From: Prostheceraeus crozeri
Lineage: Eukaryota; Platyhelminthes; Polycladida; Euryleptidae
Direction of reading: 5' to 3'
Assembly: GCA_907163375.1 (NCBI GenBank)
Contig: CAJQUW010011032.1
Location: 62,001 to 126,000, forward strand
Length of the DNA stretch: 64,000 nucleotides
Shown one piece after another: positions 45,727 through 55,766 of this stretch. The position numbers were made by a program, and so were the translations under genes. The notes under the pieces were generated by a model. The model worked only from the letters and a program-made list of their open reading frames with translations, did not search any database and was not told the origin of the DNA. Each line of letters opens with the position of its first letter. Positions within the stretch are counted from its first letter, which is position 1.

Positions 45727-48102
45727 TTAAAAATTTCGTGATGACATAGCTTGGCGTAAGTTTACATAGATGTTATCAAGTTCTATATGTCTATTGATGG
45801 AGTGGTCTGAGGAGTACCAAGCTTCCATGAATTCACGACCATATCTATGTTCACATGAGTTGATGGTTTTTGCACTACTCCAATCAAATGTATGGTCTTC
45901 TTCAACGCAATGAGTTGATATTTGTGAACGCTGATCAATCCTCTTTACTGCTAGTCGATGTTCATGAACTCTTGTTGACAGCTGTTTTCCAGTTTGTCCA
46001 ATGTATTTTTGTTGACAGTTGGAGCAATCAATTTGGTAAATGACGTTTCTTCGTTCTAAATCAGATTTTAATTTTTTTGGTTTAAAGAGCTGATTTTTCA
46101 ATGTAGTTGTTGGTTTGTGGGCGATCTTTATATCGTGCTTTTGAAACATACGGCTCAATGTTTCAGAAATACCATTAATGTATGGTAGTGTGTAATAAGT
46201 TTGTTTTCTTTGTTCTTGTTCTTCTATTGTTGTAGTTTGTTGGACTTCATTGTTTTGTTTTAATTGTTCTTTCATTTGTGACCAAGTTCTTTCAATGAAT
46301 TGCTTTGGATAATTGTTATTTTGGAAAAGTTGGAAAAGAAATTTAATTTCATTGTTTTTATTCTCCTCAGTACTACAGTGAGTTATTGTTCTCTGAAATA
46401 AAGTACGAATACAATTCCTCTTGTGGATGACTGGGTGATTGCTGTTGAAGTTAAGGATTGTTCCTGCATAGGCTTTCTTCCTATGAACACTTGTTTCAGT
46501 AGAGCCATCACTATTTCTTTTAACCAAGATGTCGAGGAATGCCAGTTCTCCATTTCTTTCAACTTCATGAGTAAATTTGATTCCGGGAAAGATTGAATTA
46601 AGTGTTAAGAGCATGTCATTCAAGTCATTTCGTTTCATGATAACAAAAGTGTCGTCGACGTAGCGCAACCAAAATTTGGGTTGTAACTTGGAAATGGCAA
46701 TGTTTTCTAACTTTTGCATAACTAATTCAGCAAGTAAACCTGAAATAGGTGATCCCATAGGCGTACCTTTATTTTGTTCGAAGAATCGGTTCTTAAATGA
46801 AAAATAAATGTTGAGGCACAGAGATATCAGTTCTAACAAAACAGTATTAGATAAGGAATGAGGATGAATAGAAAGGAATTCTGTTACACATGATTTTGCC
46901 AAATCTAATTGGATTGAGGGGTATAAGGATATGACATCAAAGCTAACCATCAATTCATCTTCTGCAACAGAAGTGCACTTCAATTTGCTCAAAAATTCTT
47001 GCGAATTGTTAATTGAAAAAGATGAGTGAGAAGCTAAATCTTTCAATTTCTTGAAAAGCCATTTGGTCAAATAATAAGTAGGCGAATTAACAAGGGAAAC
47101 AACTGGGCGAAGTGGATAGTTTTCCTTGTGGAGCTTTGGAAGTCCATAAATTTCAGCTATCGTGGTTTCTTTTGGAGAAATAAATTTGTAATCTTCAGCA
47201 GAAATAACTTTTTTCTTCTTCAATGTCAGTAGATACTTTTCCATTTTCCTGATTTGAGTTGTAGTTGGATCATTCATAACTTCACAGTAACTGGTTGAGT
47301 CTGAAAGGATTTCAATCATTTTATCATCATATTGACTTCGGTCTAGAATGGCTGTGGATCCTCCTTTATCTGCTGGAAGAATTATAATTGAAGAATCAGA
47401 CTTCAAAGATTTGAGTGCCTTTTGTTCCTCACGTGAGAATATGGAATGTCTGTTGTGTTTCTTCATCTGACTAGTGAGATAACTTCTAATGGTGCTTTTA
47501 TCTTCTGGTTTCAAATCATTGACAGCCATGATAAACTCAGTTTCAGCCATAAATTTGAGAGGATCAGAATCTTTTGTATTAAATTTCAAACCTTTGTTCA
47601 AAACAGCGACTTCGCTCTCGGATAAGTTTCTACTGGAAAGATTGACTACCTTCTTTTCGTTGAAAACGTCTTTGTCAGAATCAAGCTTCAATTTCTTTAG
47701 CTTTATTACCATCTGTTGTCTCTTCTTTTCTTCTGCATATTTGTTTGTTGTGGAAATTGCTGATTTCAATTGAAAAAAATGAATTCGAGTTAAAGAGGAT
47801 TCACACAAACTTTGGAATTCTTCTGCTTGACTGGTAAAGCGATCTAAACGACGATGGGCATCTTGAAATAAAACTTTCATCATTTGTTTTCCATTACTCT
47901 TTGCTATTTCGAAACCAAGACGTGAAGGTACTGGAGGTTTATACTGAATTGAACGTGGAAGAATATCAGATCTTTTACAATCATGAAGGAAATGAAGCTG
48001 TTGTTTTGTTGTTATTATTCGATGTTCAAATTTCTCCCATTTTCTGGCAAATGAAAGGACAGTCGGTTCATATTGATTGCGAATTATTTTGAAAATTTGC
48101 AT
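45727..48102 (-). CDS. Penelope-like RT + GIY-YIG endonuclease, array unit 5
   Basis: Full 791-residue ORF. Markers: Ala67, Gly247-Gly248, Asn339, Lys509; spacer c. Asn339 is shared only with unit 10, exactly five periods (12,550 bp) away. Confidence 0.95.
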   Translation of the reverse strand: MQIFKIIRNQYEPTVLSFARKWEKFEHRIITTKQQLHFLHDCKRSDILPRSIQYKPPVPSRLGFEIAKSNGKQMMKVLFQDAHRRLDRFTSQAEEFQSLCESSLTRIHFFQLKSAISTTNKYAEEKKRQQMVIKLKKLKLDSDKDVFNEKKVVNLSSRNLSESEVAVLNKGLKFNTKDSDPLKFMAETEFIMAVNDLKPEDKSTIRSYLTSQMKKHNRHSIFSREEQKALKSLKSDSSIIILPADKGGSTAILDRSQYDDKMIEILSDSTSYCEVMNDPTTTQIRKMEKYLLTLKKKKVISAEDYKFISPKETTIAEIYGLPKLHKENYPLRPVVSLVNSPTYYLTKWLFKKLKDLASHSSFSINNSQEFLSKLKCTSVAEDELMVSFDVISLYPSIQLDLAKSCVTEFLSIHPHSLSNTVLLELISLCLNIYFSFKNRFFEQNKGTPMGSPISGLLAELVMQKLENIAISKLQPKFWLRYVDDTFVIMKRNDLNDMLLTLNSIFPGIKFTHEVERNGELAFLDILVKRNSDGSTETSVHRKKAYAGTILNFNSNHPVIHKRNCIRTLFQRTITHCSTEENKNNEIKFLFQLFQNNNYPKQFIERTWSQMKEQLKQNNEVQQTTTIEEQEQRKQTYYTLPYINGISETLSRMFQKHDIKIAHKPTTTLKNQLFKPKKLKSDLERRNVIYQIDCSNCQQKYIGQTGKQLSTRVHEHRLAVKRIDQRSQISTHCVEEDHTFDWSSAKTINSCEHRYGREFMEAWYSSDHSINRHIELDNIYVNLRQAMSSRNF

Positions 48103-48156
48103 CCTGAGTGTGATTGATTTAACAAAAAGATGTCTTCAGGAATAAGATGTAATTAA

Positions 48157-48198
48157 CCACAAATTTTCAGGCTGTTGCTTCAGCTCGTCGTCAGGTGG
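48157..48198 (-). ncRNA. Candidate hammerhead ribozyme, spacer of units 5 and 6
   Basis: Identical core; spacer variant a. Kept intact even though unit 6 is broken. Confidence 0.55.
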
Positions 48199-48236
48199 AA
48201 AAGGGAAATTATATAGGGAGACATGAGTATAAAATT

Positions 48237-50612
48237 TTAAAAATTTCGTGATGACATAGCTTGGCGTAAGTTTACATAGATGTTATCAAGTTCTATATGT
48301 CTATTGATGGAGTGGTCTGAGGAGTACCAAGCTTCCATGAATTCACGACCATATCTATGTTCACATGAGTTGATGGTTTTTGCACTACTCCAATCAAATG
48401 TATGGTCTTCTTCAACGCAATGAGTTGATATTTGTGAACGCTGATCAATCCTCTTTACTGCTAGTCGATGTTCATGAACTCTTGTTGACAGCTGTTTTCC
48501 AGTTTGTCCAATGTATTTTTGTTGACAGTTGGAGCAATCAATTTGGTAAATGACGTTTCTTCGTTCTAAATCAGATTTTAATTTTTTTGGTTTAAAGAGC
48601 TGATTTTTCAATGTAGTTGTTGGTTTGTGGGCGATCTTTATATCGTGCTTTTGAAACATACGGCTCAATGTTTCAGAAATACCATTAATGTATGGTAGTG
48701 TGTAATAAGTTTGTTTTCTTTGTTCTTGTTCTTCTATTGTTGTAGTTTGTTGGACTTCATTGTTTTGTTTTAATTGTTCTTTCATTTGTGACCAAGTTCT
48801 TTCAATGAATTGCTTTGGATAATTGTTATTTTGGAAAAGTTGGAAAAGAAATTTAATTTCATTGTTTTTATTCTCCTCAGTACTACAGTGAGTTATTGTT
48901 CTCTGAAATAAAGTACGAATACAATTCCTCTTGTGGATGACTGGGTGATTGCTGTTGAAGTTAAGGATTGTTCCTGCATAGGCTTTCTTCCTATGAACAC
49001 TTGTTTCAGTAGAGCCATCACTATTTCTTTTAACCAAGATGTCGAGGAATGCCAGTTCTCCATTTCTTTCAACTTCATGAGTAAATGTGATTCCGGGAAA
49101 GATTGAATTAAGTGTTAAGAGCATGTCATTCAAGTCATTTCGTTTCATGATAACAAAAGTGTCGTCGACGTAGCGCAACCAAAATTTGGGTTGTAACTTG
49201 GAAATGGCAATGTTTTCTAACTTTTGCATAACTAATTCAGCAAGTAAACCTGAAATAGGTGATCCCATAGGCGTACCTTTATTTTGTTCGAAGAATCGGT
49301 TCTTAAATGAAAAATAAATGTTGAGGCACAGAGATATCAGTTCTAACAAAACAGTATTAGATAAGGAATGAGGATGAATAGAAAGGAATTCTGTTACACA
49401 TGATTTTGCCAAATCTAATTGGATTGAGGGGTATAAGGATATGACATCAAAGCTAACCATCAATTCATCTTCTGCAACAGAAGTGCACTTCAATTTGCTC
49501 AAAAATTCTTGCGAATTGTTAATTGAAAAAGATGAGTGAGAAGCTAAATCTTTCAATTTCTTGAAAAGCCATTTGGTCAAATAATAAGTAGGCGAATCAA
49601 CAAGGGAAACAACTGGGCGAAGTGGATAGTTTTCCTTGTGGAGCTTTGGAAGTCCATAAATTTCAGCTATCGTGGTTTCTTTTGGAGAAATAAATTTGTA
49701 ATCTTCAGCAGAAATAACTTTTTTCTTCTTCAATGTCAGTAGATACTTTTCCATTTTCCTGATTTGAGTTGTAGTTGGATCATTCATAACTTCACAGTAA
49801 CTGGTTGAGTCTGAAAGGATTTCAATCATTTTATCATCATATTGACTTCGGTCTAGATTGGCTGTGTATCCTCATTTATCTGCTGGAAGAATTATAATTG
49901 AAGAATCAGACTTCAAAGATTTGAGTGCCTTTTGTTCCTCACGTGAGAATATGGAATGTCTGTTGTGTTTCTTCATCTGACTAGTGAGATAACTTCTAAT
50001 GGTGCTTTTATCTTCTGGTTTCAAATCATTGACAGCCATGATAAACTCAGTTTCAGCCATAAATTTGAGAGGATCAGAATCTTTTGTATTAAATTTCAAA
50101 CCTTTGTTCAAAACAGCGACTTCGCTCTCGGATAAGTTTCTACTGGAAAGATTGACTACCTTCTTTTCGTTGAAAACGTCTTTGTCAGAATCAAGCTTCA
50201 ATTTCTTTAGCTTTATTACCATCTGTTGTCTCTTCTTTTCTTCTGCATATTTGTTTGTTGTGGAAATTGCTGATTTCAATTGAAAAAAATGAATTCGAGT
50301 TAAAGAGGATTCACACAAACTTTGGAATTCTTCTGCTTGACTGGTAAAGCGATCTAAACGACGATGGGCATCTTGAAATAAAACTTTCATCATTTGTTTT
50401 CCATTACTCTTTGCTATTTCGAAACCAAGACGTGAAGGTACTGGAGGTTTATACTGAATTGAACGTGGAAGAATATCAGATCTTTTACAATCATGAAGGA
50501 AATGAAGCTGTTGTTTTGTTGTTATTATTCGATGTTCAAATTTCTCCCATTTTCTGGCAAATGAAAGGACAGTCGGTTCATATTGATTGCGAATTATTTT
50601 GAAAATTTGCAT
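48237..50612 (-). pseudogene. PLE array unit 6, broken within the RT
   Basis: Same length as intact units, but the frame is interrupted by a premature stop just after the ILPADK motif, leaving a 246-codon N-terminal frame (49872-50612) and a 530-codon C-terminal frame (48237-49829). A small cluster of base changes unique to this copy lies in that short stretch. Otherwise it matches unit 1 at all markers (Ala67, Asp339, Thr509; spacer a), and that pair is again five periods apart. Confidence 0.9.
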
Positions 50613-50666
50613 CCTGAGTGTGATTGATTTAACAAAAAGATGTCTTCAGGAATAAGATGTAATTAA

Positions 50667-50708
50667 CCACAAATTTTCAGGCTGTTGCTTCAGCTCGTCG
50701 TCAGGTGG
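50667..50708 (-). ncRNA. Candidate hammerhead ribozyme, spacer of units 6 and 7
   Basis: Identical core; spacer variant a. Confidence 0.55.
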
Positions 50709-50746
50709 AAAAGGGAAATTATATAGGGAGACATGAGTATAAAATT

Positions 50747-53122
50747 TTAAAAATTTCGTGATGACATAGCTTGGCGTAAGTTTACATAGATGTTATCAAG
50801 TTCTATATGTCTATTGATGGAGTGGTCTGAGGAGTACCAAGCTTCCATGAATTCACGACCATATCTATGTTCACATGAGTTGATGGTTTTTGCACTACTC
50901 CAATCAAATGTATGGTCTTCTTCAACGCAATGAGTTGATATTTGTGAACGCTGATCAATCCTCTTTACTGCTAGTCGATGTTCATGAACTCTTGTTGACA
51001 GCTGTTTTCCAGTTTGTCCAATGTATTTTTGTTGACAGTTGGAGCAATCAATTTGGTAAATGACGTTTCTTCGTTCTAAATCAGATTTTAATTTTTTTGG
51101 TTTAAAGAGCTGATTTTTCAATGTAGTTGTTGGTTTGTGGGCGATCTTTATATCGTGCTTTTGAAACATACGGCTCAATGTTTCAGAAATACCATTAATG
51201 TATGGTAGTGTGTAATAAGTTTGTTTTCTTTGTTCTTGTTCTTCTATTGTTGTAGTTTGTTGGACTTCATTGTTTTGTTTTAATTGTTCTTTCATTTGTG
51301 ACCAAGTTCTTTCAATGAATTGCTTTGGATAATTGTTATTTTGGAAAAGTTGGAAAAGAAATTTAATTTCATTGTTTTTATTCTCCTCAGTACTACAGTG
51401 AGTTATTGTTCTCTGAAATAAAGTACGAATACAATTCCTCTTGTGGATGACTGGGTGATTGCTGTTGAAGTTAAGGATTGTTCCTGCATAGGCTTTCTTC
51501 CTATGAACACTTGTTTCAGTAGAGCCATCACTATTTCTTTTAACCAAGATGTCGAGGAATGCCAGTTCTCCATTTCTTTCAACTTCATGAGTAAATTTGA
51601 TTCCGGGAAAGATTGAATTAAGTGTTAAGAGCATGTCATTCAAGTCATTTCGTTTCATGATAACAAAAGTGTCGTCGACGTAGCGCAACCAAAATTTGGG
51701 TTGTAACTTGGAAATGGCAATGTTTTCTAACTTTTGCATAACTAATTCAGCAAGTAAACCTGAAATAGGTGATCCCATAGGCGTACCTTTATTTTGTTCG
51801 AAGAATCGGTTCTTAAATGAAAAATAAATGTTGAGGCACAGAGATATCAGTTCTAACAAAACAGTATTAGATAAGGAATGAGGATGAATAGAAAGGAATT
51901 CTGTTACACATGATTTTGCCAAATCTAATTGGATTGAGGGGTATAAGGATATGACATCAAAGCTAACCATCAATTCATCTTCTGCAACAGAAGTGCACTT
52001 CAATTTGCTCAAAAATTCTTGCGAATTGTTAATTGAAAAAGATGAGTGAGAAGCTAAATCTTTCAATTTCTTGAAAAGCCATTTGGTCAAATAATAAGTA
52101 GGCGAATCAACAAGGGAAACAACTGGGCGAAGTGGATAGTTTTCCTTGTGGAGCTTTGGAAGTCCATAAATTTCAGCTATCGTGGTTTCTTTTGGAGAAA
52201 TAAATTTGTAATCTTCAGCAGAAATAACTTTTTTCTTCTTCAATGTCAGTAGATACTTTTCCATTTTCCTGATTTGAGTTGTAGTTGGATCATTCATAAC
52301 TTCACAGTAACTGGTTGAGTCTGAAAGGATTTCAATCATTTTATCATCATATTGACTTCGGTCTAGAATGGCTGTGGATTCTCTTTTATCTGCTGGAAGA
52401 ATTATAATTGAAGAATCAGACTTCAAAGATTTGAGTGCCTTTTGTTCCTCACGTGAGAATATGGAATGTCTGTTGTGTTTCTTCATCTGACTAGTGAGAT
52501 AACTTCTAATGGTGCTTTTATCTTCTGGTTTCAAATCATTGACAGCCATGATAAACTCAGTTTCAGCCATAAATTTGAGAGGATCAGAATCTTTTGTATT
52601 AAATTTCAAACCTTTGTTCAAAACAGCGACTTCGCTCTCGGATAAGTTTCTACTGGAAAGATTGACTACCTTCTTTTCGTTGAAAACGTCTTTGTCAGAA
52701 TCAAGCTTCAATTTCTTTAGCTTTATTACCATCTGTTGTCTCTTCTTTTCTTCTGCATATTTGTTTGTTGTGGAAATTGCTGATTTCAATTGAAAAAAAT
52801 GAATTCGAGTTAAAGAGGATTCACACAAACTTTGGAATTCTTCTGCTTGACTGGTAAAGCGATCTAAACGACGATGGGCATCTTGAAATAAAACTTTCAT
52901 CATTTGTTTTCCATTACTCTTTGATATTTCGAAACCAAGACGTGAAGGTACTGGAGGTTTATACTGAATTGAACGTGGAAGAATATCAGATCTTTTACAA
53001 TCATGAAGGAAATGAAGCTGTTGTTTTGTTGTTATTATTCGATGTTCAAATTTCTCCCATTTTCTGGCAAATGAAAGGACAGTCGGTTCATATTGATTGC
53101 GAATTATTTTGAAAATTTGCAT
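50747..53122 (-). CDS. Penelope-like RT + GIY-YIG endonuclease, array unit 7
   Basis: Full 791-residue ORF. Markers: Ser67, Arg247-Glu248, Asp339, Lys509, but spacer base a. It is the only unit that combines Lys509 with spacer a, a recombinant-looking type. Confidence 0.95.
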   Translation of the reverse strand: MQIFKIIRNQYEPTVLSFARKWEKFEHRIITTKQQLHFLHDCKRSDILPRSIQYKPPVPSRLGFEISKSNGKQMMKVLFQDAHRRLDRFTSQAEEFQSLCESSLTRIHFFQLKSAISTTNKYAEEKKRQQMVIKLKKLKLDSDKDVFNEKKVVNLSSRNLSESEVAVLNKGLKFNTKDSDPLKFMAETEFIMAVNDLKPEDKSTIRSYLTSQMKKHNRHSIFSREEQKALKSLKSDSSIIILPADKRESTAILDRSQYDDKMIEILSDSTSYCEVMNDPTTTQIRKMEKYLLTLKKKKVISAEDYKFISPKETTIAEIYGLPKLHKENYPLRPVVSLVDSPTYYLTKWLFKKLKDLASHSSFSINNSQEFLSKLKCTSVAEDELMVSFDVISLYPSIQLDLAKSCVTEFLSIHPHSLSNTVLLELISLCLNIYFSFKNRFFEQNKGTPMGSPISGLLAELVMQKLENIAISKLQPKFWLRYVDDTFVIMKRNDLNDMLLTLNSIFPGIKFTHEVERNGELAFLDILVKRNSDGSTETSVHRKKAYAGTILNFNSNHPVIHKRNCIRTLFQRTITHCSTEENKNNEIKFLFQLFQNNNYPKQFIERTWSQMKEQLKQNNEVQQTTTIEEQEQRKQTYYTLPYINGISETLSRMFQKHDIKIAHKPTTTLKNQLFKPKKLKSDLERRNVIYQIDCSNCQQKYIGQTGKQLSTRVHEHRLAVKRIDQRSQISTHCVEEDHTFDWSSAKTINSCEHRYGREFMEAWYSSDHSINRHIELDNIYVNLRQAMSSRNF

Positions 53123-53176
53123 CCTGAGTGTGATTGATTTAACAAAAAGATGTCTTCAGGAATAAGATGTAATTAA

Positions 53177-53218
53177 CCACAAATTTTCAGGCTGTTGCTT
53201 CAGCTCGTCGTCAGGTGG
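53177..53218 (-). ncRNA. Candidate hammerhead ribozyme, spacer of units 7 and 8
   Basis: Identical core; spacer variant c. Confidence 0.55.
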
Positions 53219-53256
53219 AAAAGGGACATTATATAGGGAGACATGAGTATAAAATT

Positions 53257-55632
53257 TTAAAAATTTCGTGATGACATAGCTTGGCGTAAGTTTACATAGA
53301 TGTTATCAAGTTCTATATGTCTATTGATGGAGTGGTCTGAGGAGTACCAAGCTTCCATGAATTCACGACCATATCTATGTTCACATGAGTTGATGGTTTT
53401 TGCACTACTCCAATCAAATGTATGGTCTTCTTCAACGCAATGAGTTGATATTTGTGAACGCTGATCAATCCTCTTTACTGCTAGTCGATGTTCATGAACT
53501 CTTGTTGACAGCTGTTTTCCAGTTTGTCCAATGTATTTTTGTTGACAGTTGGAGCAATCAATTTGGTAAATGACGTTTCTTCGTTCTAAATCAGATTTTA
53601 ATTTTTTTGGTTTAAAGAGCTGATTTTTCAATGTAGTTGTTGGTTTGTGGGCGATCTTTATATCGTGCTTTTGAAACATACGGCTCAATGTTTCAGAAAT
53701 ACCATTAATGTATGGTAGTGTGTAATAAGTTTGTTTTCTTTGTTCTTGTTCTTCTATTGTTGTAGTTTGTTGGACTTCATTGTTTTGTTTTAATTGTTCT
53801 TTCATTTGTGACCAAGTTCTTTCAATGAATTGCTTTGGATAATTGTTATTTTGGAAAAGTTGGAAAAGAAATTTAATTTCATTGTTTTTATTCTCCTCAG
53901 TACTACAGTGAGTTATTGTTCTCTGAAATAAAGTACGAATACAATTCCTCTTGTGGATGACTGGGTGATTGCTGTTGAAGTTAAGGATTGTTCCTGCATA
54001 GGCTTTCTTCCTATGAACACTTGTTTCAGTAGAGCCATCACTATTTCTTTTAACCAAGATGTCGAGGAATGCCAGTTCTCCATTTCTTTCAACTTCATGA
54101 GTAAATTTGATTCCGGGAAAGATTGAATTAAGTGTTAAGAGCATGTCATTCAAGTCATTTCGTTTCATGATAACAAAAGTGTCGTCGACGTAGCGCAACC
54201 AAAATTTGGGTTGTAACTTGGAAATGGCAATGTTTTCTAACTTTTGCATAACTAATTCAGCAAGTAAACCTGAAATAGGTGATCCCATAGGCGTACCTTT
54301 ATTTTGTTCGAAGAATCGGTTCTTAAATGAAAAATAAATGTTGAGGCACAGAGATATCAGTTCTAACAAAACAGTATTAGATAAGGAATGAGGATGAATA
54401 GAAAGGAATTCTGTTACACATGATTTTGCCAAATCTAATTGGATTGAGGGGTATAAGGATATGACATCAAAGCTAACCATCAATTCATCTTCTGCAACAG
54501 AAGTGCACTTCAATTTGCTCAAAAATTCTTGCGAATTGTTAATTGAAAAAGATGAGTGAGAAGCTAAATCTTTCAATTTCTTGAAAAGCCATTTGGTCAA
54601 ATAATAAGTAGGCGAATCAACAAGGGAAACAACTGGGCGAAGTGGATAGTTTTCCTTGTGGAGCTTTGGAAGTCCATAAATTTCAGCTATCGTGGTTTCT
54701 TTTGGAGAAATAAATTTGTAATCTTCAGCAGAAATAACTTTTTTCTTCTTCAATGTCAGTAGATACTTTTCCATTTTCCTGATTTGAGTTGTAGTTGGAT
54801 CATTCATAACTTCACAGTAACTGGTTGAGTCTGAAAGGATTTCAATCATTTTATCATCATATTGACTTCGGTCTAGAATGGCTGTGGATCCTCCTTTATC
54901 TGCTGGAAGAATTATAATTGAAGAATCAGACTTCAAAGATTTGAGTGCCTTTTGTTCCTCACGTGAGAATATGGAATGTCTGTTGTGTTTCTTCATCTGA
55001 CTAGTGAGATAACTTCTAATGGTGCTTTTATCTTCTGGTTTCAAATCATTGACAGCCATGATAAACTCAGTTTCAGCCATAAATTTGAGAGGATCAGAAT
55101 CTTTTGTATTAAATTTCAAACCTTTGTTCAAAACAGCGACTTCGCTCTCGGATAAGTTTCTACTGGAAAGATTGACTACCTTCTTTTCGTTGAAAACGTC
55201 TTTGTCAGAATCAAGCTTCAATTTCTTTAGCTTTATTACCATCTGTTGTCTCTTCTTTTCTTCTGCATATTTGTTTGTTGTGGAAATTGCTGATTTCAAT
55301 TGAAAAAAATGAATTCGAGTTAAAGAGGATTCACACAAACTTTGGAATTCTTCTGCTTGACTGGTAAAGCGATCTAAACGACGATGGGCATCTTGAAATA
55401 AAACTTTCATCATTTGTTTTCCATTACTCTTTGCTATTTCGAAACCAAGACGTGAAGGTACTGGAGGTTTATACTGAATTGAACGTGGAAGAATATCAGA
55501 TCTTTTACAATCATGAAGGAAATGAAGCTGTTGTTTTGTTGTTATTATTCGATGTTCAAATTTCTCCCATTTTCTGGCAAATGAAAGGACAGTCGGTTCA
55601 TATTGATTGCGAATTATTTTGAAAATTTGCAT
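53257..55632 (-). CDS. Penelope-like RT + GIY-YIG endonuclease, array unit 8
   Basis: Full 791-residue ORF. Markers: Ala67, Gly247-Gly248, Asp339, Lys509; spacer c. It equals units 5 and 10 except for Asp at 339. Confidence 0.95.
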   Translation of the reverse strand: MQIFKIIRNQYEPTVLSFARKWEKFEHRIITTKQQLHFLHDCKRSDILPRSIQYKPPVPSRLGFEIAKSNGKQMMKVLFQDAHRRLDRFTSQAEEFQSLCESSLTRIHFFQLKSAISTTNKYAEEKKRQQMVIKLKKLKLDSDKDVFNEKKVVNLSSRNLSESEVAVLNKGLKFNTKDSDPLKFMAETEFIMAVNDLKPEDKSTIRSYLTSQMKKHNRHSIFSREEQKALKSLKSDSSIIILPADKGGSTAILDRSQYDDKMIEILSDSTSYCEVMNDPTTTQIRKMEKYLLTLKKKKVISAEDYKFISPKETTIAEIYGLPKLHKENYPLRPVVSLVDSPTYYLTKWLFKKLKDLASHSSFSINNSQEFLSKLKCTSVAEDELMVSFDVISLYPSIQLDLAKSCVTEFLSIHPHSLSNTVLLELISLCLNIYFSFKNRFFEQNKGTPMGSPISGLLAELVMQKLENIAISKLQPKFWLRYVDDTFVIMKRNDLNDMLLTLNSIFPGIKFTHEVERNGELAFLDILVKRNSDGSTETSVHRKKAYAGTILNFNSNHPVIHKRNCIRTLFQRTITHCSTEENKNNEIKFLFQLFQNNNYPKQFIERTWSQMKEQLKQNNEVQQTTTIEEQEQRKQTYYTLPYINGISETLSRMFQKHDIKIAHKPTTTLKNQLFKPKKLKSDLERRNVIYQIDCSNCQQKYIGQTGKQLSTRVHEHRLAVKRIDQRSQISTHCVEEDHTFDWSSAKTINSCEHRYGREFMEAWYSSDHSINRHIELDNIYVNLRQAMSSRNF

Positions 55633-55686
55633 CCTGAGTGTGATTGATTTAACAAAAAGATGTCTTCAGGAATAAGATGTAATTAA

Positions 55687-55728
55687 CCACAAATTTTCAG
55701 GCTGTTGCTTCAGCTCGTCGTCAGGTGG
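55687..55728 (-). ncRNA. Candidate hammerhead ribozyme, spacer of units 8 and 9
   Basis: Identical core; spacer variant a. Confidence 0.55.
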
Positions 55729-55766
55729 AAAAGGGAAATTATATAGGGAGACATGAGTATAAAATT

